From Cohnella sp. OV330 (GTDB lineage: Bacteria > Bacillota > Bacilli > Paenibacillales > Paenibacillaceae): 64,000 nucleotides of DNA. How positions within the stretch are numbered: the stretch's first letter is position 1; every line of letters begins with the position of its first letter. Of this stretch, positions 15,193 to 23,598 are shown one piece after another. The notes under the pieces are model-generated. The model did no database searches and was not told the origin of the DNA. It saw only the letters and a program-made list of their open reading frames with translations. The position numbers and the translations under genes were made by a program. The DNA is taken from NCBI RefSeq assembly GCF_900112065.1, contig NZ_FOKE01000011.1, forward strand, positions 151,219 to 215,218. Reading direction: 5' to 3'.

Positions 15193-16128
15193 TTACCGGT
15201 GCCAGGCGTACTTCATTTCCCTAAATCCGACATCCCATATTTTCATATTTCCCTCAAGGGTGATCGTGAGCGCTTTGGCACCTTGAAAGTAAATGGACGA
15301 TGTCCCCGGCTCAAGGCTTGGTTCTTCTTGGGACGTGGACAGATACTCTTGTCCATCGGCTGAGATGCGTAGACTCCCATGGGCATCCTCTTGATCGGAA
15401 ATTCCAAAGTTCAGGTAGAGATAAAGCTCTTTTTTGCCTAGGGTATACGTGTACGTCATCGTATTTTCCCCTTCGGTACTATACGAATTGTACTGGGGCT
15501 CTACGTTCAGACCCCCGATTCGGAGGCTGTCTCGCTTTGTTCCAGTCGATGAATTTACGCTGCCGTTCCTCAGATCGTTTATCGCCACAAAGGGGCCTTG
15601 TTCTTTCGTGAACGCTTTGTCAACGATTCCGAAGCTCCCCCAAATCCCGATCATCAGGACAACTACGGAGATGCCCGTAGCGGCGATGCTCCTCCAGACC
15701 TTTTTTGTACGAGATCCGATTCGCAATGCTCCAAATCCGACTGCTGCGCCTAATGCGTTCTGAATAACGTCGTTCATATCGAAGCTGCCGAGCAACGTGA
15801 GGGCCTGAACGGTCTCAAGCACGAGGATAGACAGGATGAATAAGAACATGAATTGAATGAAGCTGGTCCGATATAACAACGGAATCAAGATGCCAAATGG
15901 GATGAAGGCTGCGATATTACCAAAACCCACAGCATCCATCAGCGTAGGATGCAGCAGATCCGATAGATCCGGCAGCCTAAAAAAATCCTCCGGCAAAAGC
16001 AAAAAGGTGAAACCTGTCTCGGCATCGATGGAATCCGCCCTATCGAAAGCGAAAAACATAAAATAAAGAATAAAAACGGTATAGGTTAGCGTTATGACTA
16101 AAATAATTTTACGTTGCCCGGTATTCAT
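15193..16128 (-). CDS. VanZ family membrane protein with C-terminal soluble domain
   Basis: The 311-residue protein has an N-terminal VanZ-like membrane domain (residues ~1-150, five hydrophobic segments, with DAVGFGNIAAFIPFGILIPL and the typical polar pairs in LETVQALTLLGSFDMNDVIQN) followed by a sixth hydrophobic segment and a beta-rich extracytoplasmic tail of about 130 residues not recognised. VanZ domains are associated with resistance to cell-wall antibiotics or envelope assembly; the activity is unknown. It lies 43 bp downstream of the ABC-F gene on the same strand. Confidence 0.75.
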   Translation of the reverse strand: MNTGQRKIILVITLTYTVFILYFMFFAFDRADSIDAETGFTFLLLPEDFFRLPDLSDLLHPTLMDAVGFGNIAAFIPFGILIPLLYRTSFIQFMFLFILSILVLETVQALTLLGSFDMNDVIQNALGAAVGFGALRIGSRTKKVWRSIAATGISVVVLMIGIWGSFGIVDKAFTKEQGPFVAINDLRNGSVNSSTGTKRDSLRIGGLNVEPQYNSYSTEGENTMTYTYTLGKKELYLYLNFGISDQEDAHGSLRISADGQEYLSTSQEEPSLEPGTSSIYFQGAKALTITLEGNMKIWDVGFREMKYAWHR

Positions 16129-16170
16129 CCTCTTCTCCTTAATATAGATTACGATTACTTTCCTTTCTAT

Positions 16171-17910
16171 TTAAAGCAGCTTAATCAGCTCTTCCAGTTC
16201 GTCGACCAATCCTTTTGCGGATTCAAAATCAGAATCTTTTAAAGCCAATTCGATTTTCATTTCAACGGATTTTTTCTTTTGTTCCGTTTCTAGATAGTCT
16301 CGATCAAAATGGCTCGCATAAATCATCTGCCTAAATTTTCGCATGCTCATTTTTCTGATCGTCTTATCTTCAATGATTAAAACATAATCCATCCCATTTA
16401 CAACCGAATAGAAATCGTGAGAAATCATGAGGATCGCGCCTTTGTAGTCTTCAATGGCTTTCTCCAGTGCGATTTGCGTATAGGTGTCTAAATGGCTGGT
16501 CGGTTCATCCAGAAGCAATACGTTTGCTTTACTGGCGGCAACCTTAGCGATTTGAAGCAAATTTTTCTCTCCGCCGGATAAAGACGCTATCTTTTGATTA
16601 ACGATTTCTCCTTCAAAGCCATAGCCTGCAAGATACGATCTAATCTCATCGTAGGTCTTAAACCCGGCATCGATGAATTCCTCTAATATCGTATTCGAAT
16701 CCTTTAGCACTTCGCCTTGATTCTGCGATAAATACGCCACTTTAACATCAGCGTTGATTTCAATTGCATCATGACTGTTTTTGAAGATATCTCGGAGTAA
16801 AGTCGTTTTCCCCGTACCGTTCGAACCGATAATGGCTACTTTATCCGTAGATTTGATCTCGAAGTTAACTTGGTCTAACAGCAACTCATCAAAGGCAACC
16901 CTATAATTGCTAACTTTTATAACCGTGCCGTCTTCCAGTTCATGATCCATATCGAAACGGATCGTCGGCTGCTTCAATTCAACGAACGGCGCTTTAATTC
17001 TACGCGCTTCCAATCTCTCCTGAAACCTGACTCTAGCTTTTAATGCTCTACCTCTAGAGGCTTCTGAATTATAAGTGGCAATCGCTCTTAGATTAAGGAT
17101 GACTTTCTCGTTTCTCTCGCTTTCTTCTTGCTCGGCGAATGCGATTTCTTGTAATTCGATTTTAGTCTGAAGCAAGGAGAAGTTATAATCCATATACCGC
17201 CCGTCAAACTCTTGGATCTCCGCGTTTTCAAGGTGCAGGATTTTATTGAAGCAATGATTCAATAGATATCGATTGTGCGTAACGACCAGCAGCGTTCCTT
17301 TGTGAGAATTAATCAGGTTTTTAAGCGCGTTGAGGTTTTCAAAGTCTAAAAATACATCCGGTTCGTCCATAATCAGGACGTCTGGACGACGAAGCATTTC
17401 CTTCATCACTTGAATAAGTTTGAATTCCCCGCCGCTCAGGTCGGATACCCTATGATCTCTTAGCTTCGTGAGGTTTGCTAGATTTAGTTTCTTATTGATG
17501 TTGCTTTCAAAATCATCCCCGCCGATTGCTTCTAATGCATCCAAAGCGAGTTGATACTTTTCCAATAGTGAATCCATATCCGAGGATGATTCCATTTCCG
17601 TACAAATCGATGCGATTTCATTTTGTATCTTAATGAATTCTTCTCCTATATACTCAAAAACGGTTGTTTCTTTCGTTTTATCGAGCTGCGAGAATTGACT
17701 TACATGCCCGATTTTGCACGTCGGGTCTATTTCTAAGATGCCCTCGAACATATATCTGTCTGGATCCATCAATATGTCTATCAATGTACTCTTCCCATTG
17801 CCGCTTGTTCCGATAAAAGCGCAATGTTGCCCCTCTTGAAGCGTAAATGAAATGTTTTTATAGAGTTCCTTTTGCGGAAACGAGAAGGATAGTTTATCGA
17901 CTTTTATCAT
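16171..17910 (-). CDS. ABC-F family ATP-binding protein
   Basis: The 579-residue protein has two ATPase cassettes without membrane segments: Walker A GTSGNGKST and GSNGTGKTT, signatures LSGGE twice (DLSGGEFKL and SLSGGEKNL) and Walker B VLIMDEPD and VLLLDEPTSHLD. A charged linker with RGRALKARVRFQERLEAR joins them, as in ABC-F proteins, which act on the ribosome and include translation factors and antibiotic-protection proteins. The first Walker B ends DVFLD rather than the usual T-N-H-L-D. The start at 17910 follows AAAGAAAGGTC. The gene is visibly more AT-rich than its neighbours, suggesting transfer. Drug specificity cannot be told. Confidence 0.85.
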   Translation of the reverse strand: MIKVDKLSFSFPQKELYKNISFTLQEGQHCAFIGTSGNGKSTLIDILMDPDRYMFEGILEIDPTCKIGHVSQFSQLDKTKETTVFEYIGEEFIKIQNEIASICTEMESSSDMDSLLEKYQLALDALEAIGGDDFESNINKKLNLANLTKLRDHRVSDLSGGEFKLIQVMKEMLRRPDVLIMDEPDVFLDFENLNALKNLINSHKGTLLVVTHNRYLLNHCFNKILHLENAEIQEFDGRYMDYNFSLLQTKIELQEIAFAEQEESERNEKVILNLRAIATYNSEASRGRALKARVRFQERLEARRIKAPFVELKQPTIRFDMDHELEDGTVIKVSNYRVAFDELLLDQVNFEIKSTDKVAIIGSNGTGKTTLLRDIFKNSHDAIEINADVKVAYLSQNQGEVLKDSNTILEEFIDAGFKTYDEIRSYLAGYGFEGEIVNQKIASLSGGEKNLLQIAKVAASKANVLLLDEPTSHLDTYTQIALEKAIEDYKGAILMISHDFYSVVNGMDYVLIIEDKTIRKMSMRKFRQMIYASHFDRDYLETEQKKKSVEMKIELALKDSDFESAKGLVDELEELIKLL

Positions 17911-18014
17911 CGTATGACCTTTCTTTGCGAACATAGATTTGGTGTTTACCGTTGTTAGCGTAACACTGTTTACGACCGACTACAATCGCATTTGCATCCC
18001 ATCTCTTCGGGGTC

Positions 18015-18048
18015 AAAAAATCTCCGAGCATCTTTGCCCGGAGATTTT
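18015..18048 (-). terminator. terminator after broken SDR gene
   Basis: AAAATCTCCGGGC...GCTCGGAGATTTTTT on the minus strand gives a long stem followed by six T. It directly follows the SDR remnant and could also stop read-through towards the ABC-F gene. Confidence 0.75.
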
Positions 18049-18051
18049 AGC

Positions 18052-18299
18052 GCTTTGCCCTTGCACGCTGCCCGTGGCCGGCATTGTTCACCAAATGATT
18101 GAAAGTGGCGCTACTCCAGGCTGACTGCAGCGTCGAACGGACGGTATCGACAAACGCAGCAAAACCGGAAATATCTCCGACATCCAGTTTCAGCGCGACT
18201 GCTTTACGCCCCATAGCTTCGATCTCAGCAACGACAGACTTTGCTTCCTCTGCTTGGCTGCGATAGGTCAGGATGACGTCGCCGCCCAGTGTGCTTTAA
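18052..18299 (-). pseudogene. truncated short-chain dehydrogenase (SDR) remnant
   Basis: Minus-strand translation gives an uninterrupted SDR middle part: LGGDVILTYRSQAEEAKSVV, then IEAMGRKAVALKLDVGDISG, ending in FNHLVNNAGHGQ with the family NNAG motif. The N-terminal T-G-x3-G-I-G cofactor motif and start codon are missing, as is everything after NNAG including the catalytic Y-x-x-x-K. It begins 6 bp after the stop of the hydrolase gene, so it was probably the second gene of that operon, and an intact terminator remains behind it. Confidence 0.7.
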
Positions 18300-18304
18300 G
18301 AGGT

Positions 18305-19297
18305 TCACTTGCAATTGATCATGCCCACCGGATTAGACATATCCCTTAAAGCGGCGCACGCTTCAGGCCAGGCGGGGTCTTCAGGGTAGAGCGCGGTGCG
18401 GAGATAGGACCAGACAAGCGCTCGCAGTGCAGCCACGCGTTCGGGGTTTTCGTCGGTCGTTTCCTTCGCGTCGTAGGCGGCAATCCCACCTAGTCCATGC
18501 TCCGCTCCTAGCAGCGTCAACAAGCATTTGGGGCCGGGACTCTGGAAGTACGCATCAGCGCGCCAATCCTTTCGGTCGGAGAAAGCAGGGTTCCAGTCGT
18601 TCTCACCCACGATGACGAGGGCTGGCGTTGTCATTGTGGCGAAGCTAGTTGTCCCCAGCACCGGGTAGTGTTCGGTTGCAAACGCGGCGAGGTCCTCTCC
18701 GCTGCCTGGCGCAGCCATCAGTACCCCCGCCTTGACCCGAGGGTCGGCCAGGTTCACCTCCGTACCGTCGATCGGATCCTTAACCCGCTGGCCACACAAC
18801 AGGCCTACCGTATGTCCGCCTAAGGAATGCCCAACTGCCGCGATCCGGCTCCGGTCAAGGCGCCCGCCGAGCCCTGGAACAGCATCCTCGATCTGATCGA
18901 GGCGATCGAGGATGCAGCGCATGTCCTCGGCCCGGGACCGCCAATACAACGGCGCCTCTGGGTTGTCCGATTCGCGCAGGCCCAGCATCTTCGAGTCCAA
19001 GTGAGTGGGCTGGATCACGACGAAACCGTGAGCTGCCCAGAAGTTGGCAAGGGGCCCGTAGCCATGTAGGGAGGAGACGAAGTTCGAAGGCCCGTGACCA
19101 TGCGATAGAAGAATGATGGGCAGGTCGCTCCCTGTCGAGGGCACGGAAACCTTGATTTGCAGATCTGCCATACGGTTCGGAGCCGACAGCACGACAGGAC
19201 TGAAGGTCATGACAGGGGTGAGATCGCTGACGGGAATATCAGCAGCTTCAGTGAACGGCTTGCTCATTGGACGATCTCGCTTTGGTTTCTCTTGCAT
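18305..19297 (-). CDS. alpha/beta hydrolase, dienelactone/PAF-acetylhydrolase-like
   Basis: The 330-residue protein has a lipase-like fold: LPIILLSHGHGPSNF as oxyanion region, the nucleophile elbow AAVGHSLGGHTVGLL, acid near VIVGENDWNP and the His in LLGAEHGLGGI. It resembles chlorophyllase/PAF-acetylhydrolase-type esterases of secondary metabolism; the substrate is unknown. The start at 19297 follows GAAGGAGAGTGTTCCG. It is divergent from a MarR regulator with two perfect operators in the spacer, and followed by a broken SDR gene. Confidence 0.75.
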   Translation of the reverse strand: MQEKPKRDRPMSKPFTEAADIPVSDLTPVMTFSPVVLSAPNRMADLQIKVSVPSTGSDLPIILLSHGHGPSNFVSSLHGYGPLANFWAAHGFVVIQPTHLDSKMLGLRESDNPEAPLYWRSRAEDMRCILDRLDQIEDAVPGLGGRLDRSRIAAVGHSLGGHTVGLLCGQRVKDPIDGTEVNLADPRVKAGVLMAAPGSGEDLAAFATEHYPVLGTTSFATMTTPALVIVGENDWNPAFSDRKDWRADAYFQSPGPKCLLTLLGAEHGLGGIAAYDAKETTDENPERVAALRALVWSYLRTALYPEDPAWPEACAALRDMSNPVGMINCK

Positions 19298-19354
19298 CGG
19301 AACACTCTCCTTCTCGCTTCTCGCATCGATGTGCAGACTTAGCGATATCACTCA

Positions 19355-19409
19355 TGGTTGACATATCAACCACAATAAAGGTAGCACATTGTGGTTGACA
19401 CGTCAACCA
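19355..19409. promoter_or_regulatory. two MarR operators in divergent promoter
   Basis: TGGTTGA-CATA-TCAACCA (19355-19372) and TGGTTGA-CACG-TCAACCA (19392-19409) are perfect 7-bp inverted repeats, 37 bp apart. A minus-strand promoter TTGACG (19401-19406)/TACCTT (19378-19383) with a 17-bp spacer lies across the second operator, so binding would block the hydrolase promoter. Confidence 0.75.
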
Positions 19410-19424
19410 TGCTATTATCTTTTT

Positions 19425-19868
19425 ATGGACAAATACGAGTTAACCGAAGCGGAAATGCGAATATGGCACCTATGGAAAGGCTCATTTCAGAGCATCTTTG
19501 GTCGCGTGATAAAAGAGTTGTCCGAGCACACAGGACTATCAGAGGGCGATTACGGGGTTTTAGATCGGTTAGTCCTTTCGGGGAACGGGAATCTTCGTCA
19601 ACAGGAGTTAGCCGACTCGATGGACTGGGATAAAAGTCGATTGTCGCATCATCTGACGCGAATGGAAAAGCGCGGGCTCGTGACGAGAAAACCAATCGAT
19701 ACGGATCGCGGTGTCCAAGTCCTCATCACTCCTGCCGGGAAATTGGCATTGGATGAAGCCCGTCCCATCGTCTCTAAGGCGATACAAAAATATTTCCTTG
19801 ATCTATTAACCGATCGAGACATTGAGTCAATTACGAAGCTGGCGGAAAGAACAAAAACAGAACCATAA
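19425..19868 (+). CDS. MarR family transcriptional regulator
   Basis: The 147-residue protein has the MarR winged helix fold: helix pair LRQQELADSMDWDKSRLSHH then LTRMEKRGLVTRKPIDTDRG as the wing, and a C-terminal dimerisation helix. The ATG at 19425 is only about 15 bp after the second operator, leaving a short leader with no strong ribosome site; a GTG at 19389 would overlap the operators. It is divergent from the hydrolase and probably represses both. Confidence 0.8.
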   Translation: MDKYELTEAEMRIWHLWKGSFQSIFGRVIKELSEHTGLSEGDYGVLDRLVLSGNGNLRQQELADSMDWDKSRLSHHLTRMEKRGLVTRKPIDTDRGVQVLITPAGKLALDEARPIVSKAIQKYFLDLLTDRDIESITKLAERTKTEP

Positions 19869-19905
19869 ACGTATTGTAAAGCGCCTTTTAACACAATCAA
19901 CTTTG

Positions 19906-20774
19906 TTAATGTGAAATCGATTCTTTGAGTATCTCTCTAATACTCACCGGAGGTCGGCCGATCAAATGAGCCAGCGTGGGATCGACTTGCGCGAAATCGC
20001 CCCGACGGCTCGCTAGAAACATCCCCATCCGCATGTTTACACTCGCTTCCGGTACGCCTTGAGACAGCATGCGGTTCCGGAACTCTTCGTCCGATACAAC
20101 GATTCGACGGATGGTCCTTCCCAAGATCTCGGAAGCGATTGTCGCAATCCCTTCCATATCGATGGCTTCGGATCCCGTAAGATTGGGGGTCATGCCATCT
20201 AACTCCTGCTTGCTTATGACCGCCGCCGCAGCTTCAGCCAGGTCAGAATGAGCTGTCCAGGCGACAGGGCCGTCTTCAGGAGCGATCAGCTCCCCTGTTT
20301 TTAGCCGATCAACATGAGTACCGATGCGGCGTAATAGCCATTGCGGAGCGACGTGAAAGCCATGCCTGAAGCTTGCAACAGCTCTTCGGTAGCGGCGTGG
20401 TGAATCATGGGAGCGAAGGGCGATGTCGGCGAAGAGCCCATGTGACTCGTGTATAGCACCTGGCTAGCCCCTGCCTGCTTGGCCGCGTCGATCGCTGCTT
20501 GATGCTGCCGGATACCATGCGGGATACCGGCCTCGCCCATAATGCCGGCCGAAACAATGAGAACCTGCGATGCCCCCTCAAAGGCGCGATGCAGACTCTC
20601 GGCATCGTCGAAGTCGCCCCGACGAACACGAACTCCGCGACCCTGTAGCTCTTGTGCCTGATTCGGATCGCGGACGCTGACACCGATCTGCTCGGCAGGT
20701 ACGCGATCAAGCAGCTGCTCAACCACGGCCCGGCCCAATTTCCCGTTAGCTCCGGTAACGATGATCATGACCAT
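19906..20774 (-). pseudogene. frameshifted NmrA-like NAD(P)-binding protein
   Basis: The N-terminal half (20301-20774, starting MVMIIVTGANGKLGRAVVEQ with the G-x-x-G-x-x-G cofactor motif) and the C-terminal half (read from 20304 down to 19906, LKTGELIAPEDGPVAWTAH...) align end to end with the intact paralog at 54851-55714. The frame breaks at about 20301-20305 (ATC-GGC-TAA), where about seven bases appear to be missing. The family contains quinone oxidoreductase-like and redox-sensing proteins. It is probably non-functional, or a sequencing error. It lies in the MarR operon starting at 21550. Confidence 0.7.
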
Positions 20775-20783
20775 AACATCCTT

Positions 20784-20997
20784 TCATTTTGCATGATTGT
20801 GTCGCCCGTACGTTTTATCCTTCCCTTCGAAAAATAACGGGATGTAGCCGCCTTTATTTTTTTGGATCCGCTCCTCTGTCCAGTTGCCGGCTAGAAGTCC
20901 ATGAGCCACCGCCCCAAAAGCAACAACGCCGATACCCAATTCCCTTGCAGCCGGCAAATCTCTTTTTCAACGCTCCGTTTTGTTCGTTCTTCATCAT
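20784..20997 (-). pseudogene. aldo/keto reductase remnant
   Basis: A start codon with a perfect ribosome site (AGGAGGCAGAC-ATG at 20997) opens a short frame. After a shift near 20970 the sequence reads RDLPAARELGIGVVAFGAVA then HGLLAGNWTEERIQ, the C-terminal barrel strand of aldo/keto reductases (normally R-E-L-G-I-x-x-x-A-Y-x-P-L-x-x-G-x-L-x-G). Everything between the N-terminus and this strand is deleted. It follows the MarR gene and an operator at 21028-21043, and runs into the frameshifted NmrA-like gene. Confidence 0.6.
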
Positions 20998-21027
20998 GTC
21001 TGCCTCCTGGATTCTATTTTCAAAAAC

Positions 21028-21043
21028 ATGTAGCCGTCTACAT
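21028..21043. promoter_or_regulatory. MarR operator before reductase remnant
   Basis: ATGTAG-CCGT-CTACAT, the same TGTAG-N4-CTACA motif as at 21553-21568, lies between the MarR gene and the reductase remnant. Confidence 0.55.
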
Positions 21044-21079
21044 ATTTGTTTAAAAAATAATGCGTCGCTTCGAAAATCA

Positions 21080-21550
21080 TTATTTTAAGCGTTGCTTCTC
21101 AACATTTTCAAAAGCGCGGGTCAGCAGTGAGACAAACATGGCTTTTTCGGCATCCGACATCCCTTCCGTGATCCATTCCTCCGATTTTGTGAAGGCATCG
21201 CTTCTCTCGCTAAGAAATAGTTTGGCTTTAGCCGTGACATCAATACGGAGATTGCGCCCGTCGGAAGGACTGCTGCTTCGCGTAATAAATCCGGATTTCT
21301 CCAAACCGTTCAAAAGGTTTGTCACGGACGGACCGCTTAGAGCCATGGTTTTCTCAAGAAACTTGCGGTTAATCTCTATATGCTCCTCTATGGATTGATG
21401 AATATGCGACAAAAGGATCGCTTGCGAGCTATTCAAGCCATGCTCCTTCAGGAGCTGGTCAATGATTTCTCGAACCTTTTGCGCGATAACTTTAATGTAT
21501 AGGCTAAAGGGGTACTTGTCGAAAACGCTTGGCATAAGTTTCTCCTTCAA
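21080..21550 (-). CDS. MarR family transcriptional regulator
   Basis: The 156-residue protein is MarR-like: a central winged HTH with KTMALSGPSVTNLLNGLEKSG and the wing GFITRSSSPSDGRNLRI, flanked by helices for dimerisation. Its promoter carries the inverted repeat GTGTAG-ATGT-CTACAC, and a second copy precedes the next gene in the same direction (a reductase remnant). It is therefore probably the repressor of a reductase/NmrA operon that has since decayed. The start at 21550 is preceded by TGAAGGAGAAAC-like sequence. Confidence 0.8.
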   Translation of the reverse strand: MKEKLMPSVFDKYPFSLYIKVIAQKVREIIDQLLKEHGLNSSQAILLSHIHQSIEEHIEINRKFLEKTMALSGPSVTNLLNGLEKSGFITRSSSPSDGRNLRIDVTAKAKLFLSERSDAFTKSEEWITEGMSDAEKAMFVSLLTRAFENVEKQRLK

Positions 21551-21552
21551 TT

Positions 21553-21568
21553 GTGTAGATGTCTACAC
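21553..21568. promoter_or_regulatory. MarR autoregulatory operator
   Basis: GTGTAG-ATGT-CTACAC lies directly upstream of the MarR start codon and matches the motif at 21028-21043. Confidence 0.6.
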
Positions 21569-21688
21569 TATAGGTTCGGTTATTCGTTTTGTCAAGCATC
21601 CTCCCAAAGCCCCCAGATCATATATGCAGTTTCAGGCCATCCTATTGGAATGGCCCTATCTTTGTAGATTCATCTGCTAATTATAGAG

Positions 21689-22369
21689 CTACTGAACAAG
21701 AGACAAAATCCCATCTTCCATATGGTACACCTTGTCGCAATGTTTAAGCATACGTTCGTCATGGGTAACCATGATCGCGGCTTTTTGGCGTGATTTTACT
21801 TCATGCGCAATTAGGTTTACCACCTCATAGGCACGTTTGGTATCCAGGCTTGCCGTCGGTTCATCGGCCAATATTACGCTCGGATTATTCACGAAAGCCC
21901 GAGCGATCGCTACCCGTTGTTTTTCACCGCCGGACAGACTTTCCGGAAAGCTTTTCAGCTTTGAGTGAAGTCCCAAGCCGTCCAACAACTGCCTGGCAAG
22001 CGCTTTGTCCGCAGTCGAAACTTTTCCGCCCATTCTCTTCACTACAAGTAATTGATCCAGTACGTTCAGATAGGGAACAAGATTCGATGTCTGCATAATA
22101 AACCCGATCTCATTTAACCGGACTGAAGACAATTCCCGCGCCGATAGTCGGGAGATCGAATTCCCGTTCACCTTGACCTCCCCTTCCGATGCTTGAAGAA
22201 GTGCCCCTGCTATAGACAGGAAAGTGCTCTTGCCAGAACCGGACGGGCCGACTACAGCTACAAATTCGCCGGGTCCAACTTCAATAGATACGCGATCTAG
22301 CGCCGTCAATCGATTCATGCCCTCTCCGTAATATTTAGAGATATTTTGAATTTGTAAGCCCTTCGTCAT
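21689..22369 (-). CDS. ABC transporter ATP-binding protein, MacB/LolD-like
   Basis: The 226-residue protein has all ABC ATPase motifs: Walker A GPSGSGKST, Q-loop FIMQTSNLVPYL, signature LSGGEKQR and Walker B VILADEPTASLD with the H-loop MVTHD. The MacB/LolD/FtsE subgroup works with FtsX-type permeases as mechanotransmission or efflux systems. Its ATG overlaps the stop of the permease gene by one base, so they are coupled. The upstream permease gene is frameshifted, which may leave this ATPase without a partner. A TetR regulator lies further upstream. Confidence 0.85.
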   Translation of the reverse strand: MTKGLQIQNISKYYGEGMNRLTALDRVSIEVGPGEFVAVVGPSGSGKSTFLSIAGALLQASEGEVKVNGNSISRLSARELSSVRLNEIGFIMQTSNLVPYLNVLDQLLVVKRMGGKVSTADKALARQLLDGLGLHSKLKSFPESLSGGEKQRVAIARAFVNNPSVILADEPTASLDTKRAYEVVNLIAHEVKSRQKAAIMVTHDERMLKHCDKVYHMEDGILSLVQ

Positions 22370-23492
22370 TATTCGACCCTCCCTAGCGCTTGCAGCGGAT
22401 CTATTTTGGTCATTTTACGGACGGAGATCAACGAACTGAGTAACGCGATAACGAGAAGGATCATCGAATAGACGACGAGAAGCGTTGGGTCCAGCTGAAA
22501 CGGCATTTCTTCAGGCATGATCGCAGCCGTACCGTAAGTGAGCAATATGCCGACAACAATACTGCACAACGACAAAACGAATACTTGAGATACGATCGCT
22601 TTGCCCAGAAATCCGTTCGTTGCTCCGATTGCTTTCATGATTCCGAAAGCATTCGATTTTTGCATCGTAATCACGTAGAAGAACACGCCGAGCACAAATG
22701 CGGATATCGTCAGCAAAAAGGCGAGCATCATCAGAATAGAGCCATTCTCTTCTTTATATCCCGGGAGGCCCTGGATGGCGGCTGCGCGGGTTACGGTATC
22801 CGTACCCGACAGACGGGCGTCATTGTCTCCAGGACGAATATTTTTGCCTTGCAGCATAACGGCGTTGACCGGATTGGAGATTCCTTTGTCCGACCCAGGA
22901 GCCGCGAAGGCGATTTTCCTCCATTCCGACAAAGAAGCGAATACAGAGGCTACGTGATTGTAGGTCTGATTCTGGACAAAACCTATGATGGTCAAAGACT
23001 CCGTCGAACCGTCCAATCGAAAGCTGTCGCCCAGGCGGAACCCCTTATCCTTCAAAGTTGCATTGACGATAACGCCAACGGGATTATCGGGCGACAAGCC
23101 TTGGCCCTCAACGACTCGCGGCTCCAAAAAACTTCCCGGGTTAATGCCGACAATCGCGATGTCTACCTTATCCTCATTCCTGTTGCTCTTGCCAATCAGG
23201 GCGGTTGCCATCGAAGTCCCCATCGGTGACGCCGCTTGTACGTTCGGCAACTGTCCGGCCTGCCCAACCAACTGCTCGGGCAATAAGGACTTGCTCATGG
23301 AAGATTGCGACCCTTGTTCGAAGATGACATAATCGGCTTTCATGTTCTTGAACGTCGACGCCGCAAGCGTTGACAGTCCATTGCCCAACCCGGATAAAAT
23401 GAAGACCAACCATGCCGTCAACACACAAAAATGATTGTAATCATCAAAAACCGCATTTTGCTGTGAGTGAACTCTCTGATCGCTAAAAACAT
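22369..23492 (-). pseudogene. FtsX/MacB-type ABC permease with +2 frameshift near N-terminus
   Basis: The open part (22369-23424, 351 codons) has a first membrane helix already in progress, a large extracytoplasmic domain and three C-terminal helices (YVITMQKSNAFGIMKAIGAT before helix 3), the FtsX/MacB permease layout. Upstream, from ATG 23492, another frame reads MFLAIREFTHSKMRFLMITI then IFV, exactly the missing family N-terminus. The two join at a GTGTGT run (23421-23428) that has two bases too many. Either the gene is broken, the dinucleotide run is phase-variable, or the base call is wrong; a GTG at 23424 could start a shortened protein. Confidence 0.7.
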
Positions 23493-23517
23493 GTTATCTT
23501 CCCCTCTCTCATTTTTA

Positions 23518-23590
23518 TGACACATGTGTCAAATTTGTCGTTTCGGAGCGTCTTCTCGAATATTAAACACCATAATTGACACCAGTGTCA
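23518..23590. promoter_or_regulatory. two TetR operators before ABC efflux genes
   Basis: TGACAC-AT-GTGTCA (23518-23531, perfect palindrome) and TGACAC-CA-GTGTCA (23577-23590) lie between the TetR gene and the permease. Their centres are 59 bp apart. Confidence 0.65.
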
Positions 23591-23598
23591 AATACTTA

